From the NCBI RefSeq assembly GCF_029945685.1, contig NZ_JAQSDA010000006.1, forward strand, positions 62,001 to 126,000: 64,000 bases of DNA, read 5' to 3'. Shown here piece by piece: positions 63,372 to 64,000 of this stretch. Within the stretch, counting starts at the first letter, position 1. Every line of letters begins with the position of its first letter. Under the pieces are notes generated by a model. It was not told the origin of the DNA, searched no databases, and saw only the letters and a program-made list of their open reading frames with translations. A program made the translations under genes and the position numbers. The stretch is from Polaromonas sp. (lineage in GTDB: Bacteria; Pseudomonadota; Gammaproteobacteria; Burkholderiales; Burkholderiaceae_C).

Positions 63372-64000
63372 TCAGGTTCGCAGCGCTTCGGCCAACGCGC
63401 TTTGCACGCCCTCGGCAAGAAATGTCTGTTCGTGGTCGTTCAGGATATAGGGCGGCATCAGGTAGACGGTTTTACCGATGGGGCGCAACATCAACCCGCC
63501 TTCTAAGGCCAGGGCATGAAAGCGTCGCGAGAAGGTGGCCGCATGCGCGGGATCTTCAACCGCAACATCAAAGGCCCAAATCATGCCCTGCTGCCGGAAA
63601 TGCCGCACCTGCGGGTGCGCGGCTACAGGGGCGAGCAGGGTGCTGAGCCGCCTGGCACGCACGCGGTTGGCGTTCAGCACATCGTATTCTTCAAAAATAT
63701 CTAGGCAAGCCAGGGCTGCGCGGCAGGCCAGCGGGTTGCCGGTGTAGGAATGAGAATGCAAAAAGGCACGGTTGATGCCATCGTCGTAAAAAGCCTGGTA
63801 GACATTTGGCGTCGTCATCACCAGTGACAGCGGCAGGTAGCCGCCGCTGATGCCTTTGGACAAGCAGAGGAAGTCGGGCCACATCCTTTCCCCCTCACCT
63901 CCCCCATTCCCGGCCTGCTCACAAGCGAAGAAGGTGCCGGTGCGGCCACAACCCACGGCGATTTCATCGGCGATCAAATGCACGTGGTACTGGTCGCAGA
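63372..64000 (-). CDS. bioA: adenosylmethionine-8-amino-7-oxononanoate aminotransferase, partial
   Basis: The C-terminal half is present; the frame is open to the window edge. Landmarks: [35 protein letters not shown] (PLP lysine), [30 protein letters not shown]. It transfers the amino group of SAM to KAPA. First gene of the bio operon, with bioF starting 7 bases after its stop. Confidence 0.95.
   Translation of the reverse strand, partial: CDQYHVHLIADEIAVGCGRTGTFFACEQAGNGGGEGERMWPDFLCLSKGISGGYLPLSLVMTTPNVYQAFYDDGINRAFLHSHSYTGNPLACRAALACLDIFEEYDVLNANRVRARRLSTLLAPVAAHPQVRHFRQQGMIWAFDVAVEDPAHAATFSRRFHALALEGGLMLRPIGKTVYLMPPYILNDHEQTFLAEGVQSALAEALRT

Overview
The window looks like a large accessory block of a betaproteobacterium, most likely Burkholderiales and possibly Comamonadaceae. 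This is inferred from high GC, a DnaB of typical beta-proteobacterial sequence and a bioA-bioF-bioD-bioB cluster. No rRNA, tRNA, CRISPR array, plasmid initiator or conjugation gene was recognised. KfrA, a ParB-family PRTRC protein, a PRTRC E-like protein, DUF1173 and many small orphan genes are plasmid or integrative-element content, so this is either part of a large plasmid or a chromosomal island running into the biotin/pantothenate genes at the right.

Left part (0-20 kb): a defence-like island. Two truncated IS3-family copies lie in inverted orientation with matching ends outward (934 and 12041). They enclose a minus-strand operon of a single-domain multiubiquitin protein, an E1-like ThiF enzyme and DUF6527; a divergent operon of a sigma-like protein, a small protein and an ImmA/IrrE peptidase; a broken CoiA-like gene; an overlapping AAA ATPase/subtilase pair; and a KfrA-like protein. 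Just outside (12.1-14.8 kb) is a second ubiquitin-like operon with an E2-E1 fusion and a JAMM peptidase of the Cap2/Cap3 type. It has no CD-NTase, but it starts with a 46-residue Pro/Gly-rich peptide that ends in glycine. A CII-like regulator lies upstream. An Xre-RES toxin-antitoxin pair follows at 17.6-18.7 kb.

Middle part (20-44 kb): dnaB; a gene whose 3' end is duplicated around a secreted-protein cassette with a hexamer expansion; a HEPN/RES protein; a DUF2779 protein; PRTRC ParB and E; a DUF4942 methyltransferase; a RecE-like nuclease with a string of small overlapping genes; and Gp3-like, DUF1173 and DUF882 proteins. Most transcription units end in strong intrinsic terminators, so the layout is a chain of small independent units.

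Right part (44-64 kb): membrane and periplasmic proteins, a NACHT NTPase, a frameshifted Cys-rich gene, a tyrosine-recombinase-like protein lacking the tyrosine, and small genes ending at an IS3 remnant. Then comes decayed DUF2889, intact panC, deleted panB, and an intact bioB-bioD-bioF-bioA run (all minus strand, bioA cut by the window edge). The biotin genes make biotin from pimeloyl-thioester. panC alone cannot complete pantothenate synthesis, so ketopantoate must come from elsewhere.
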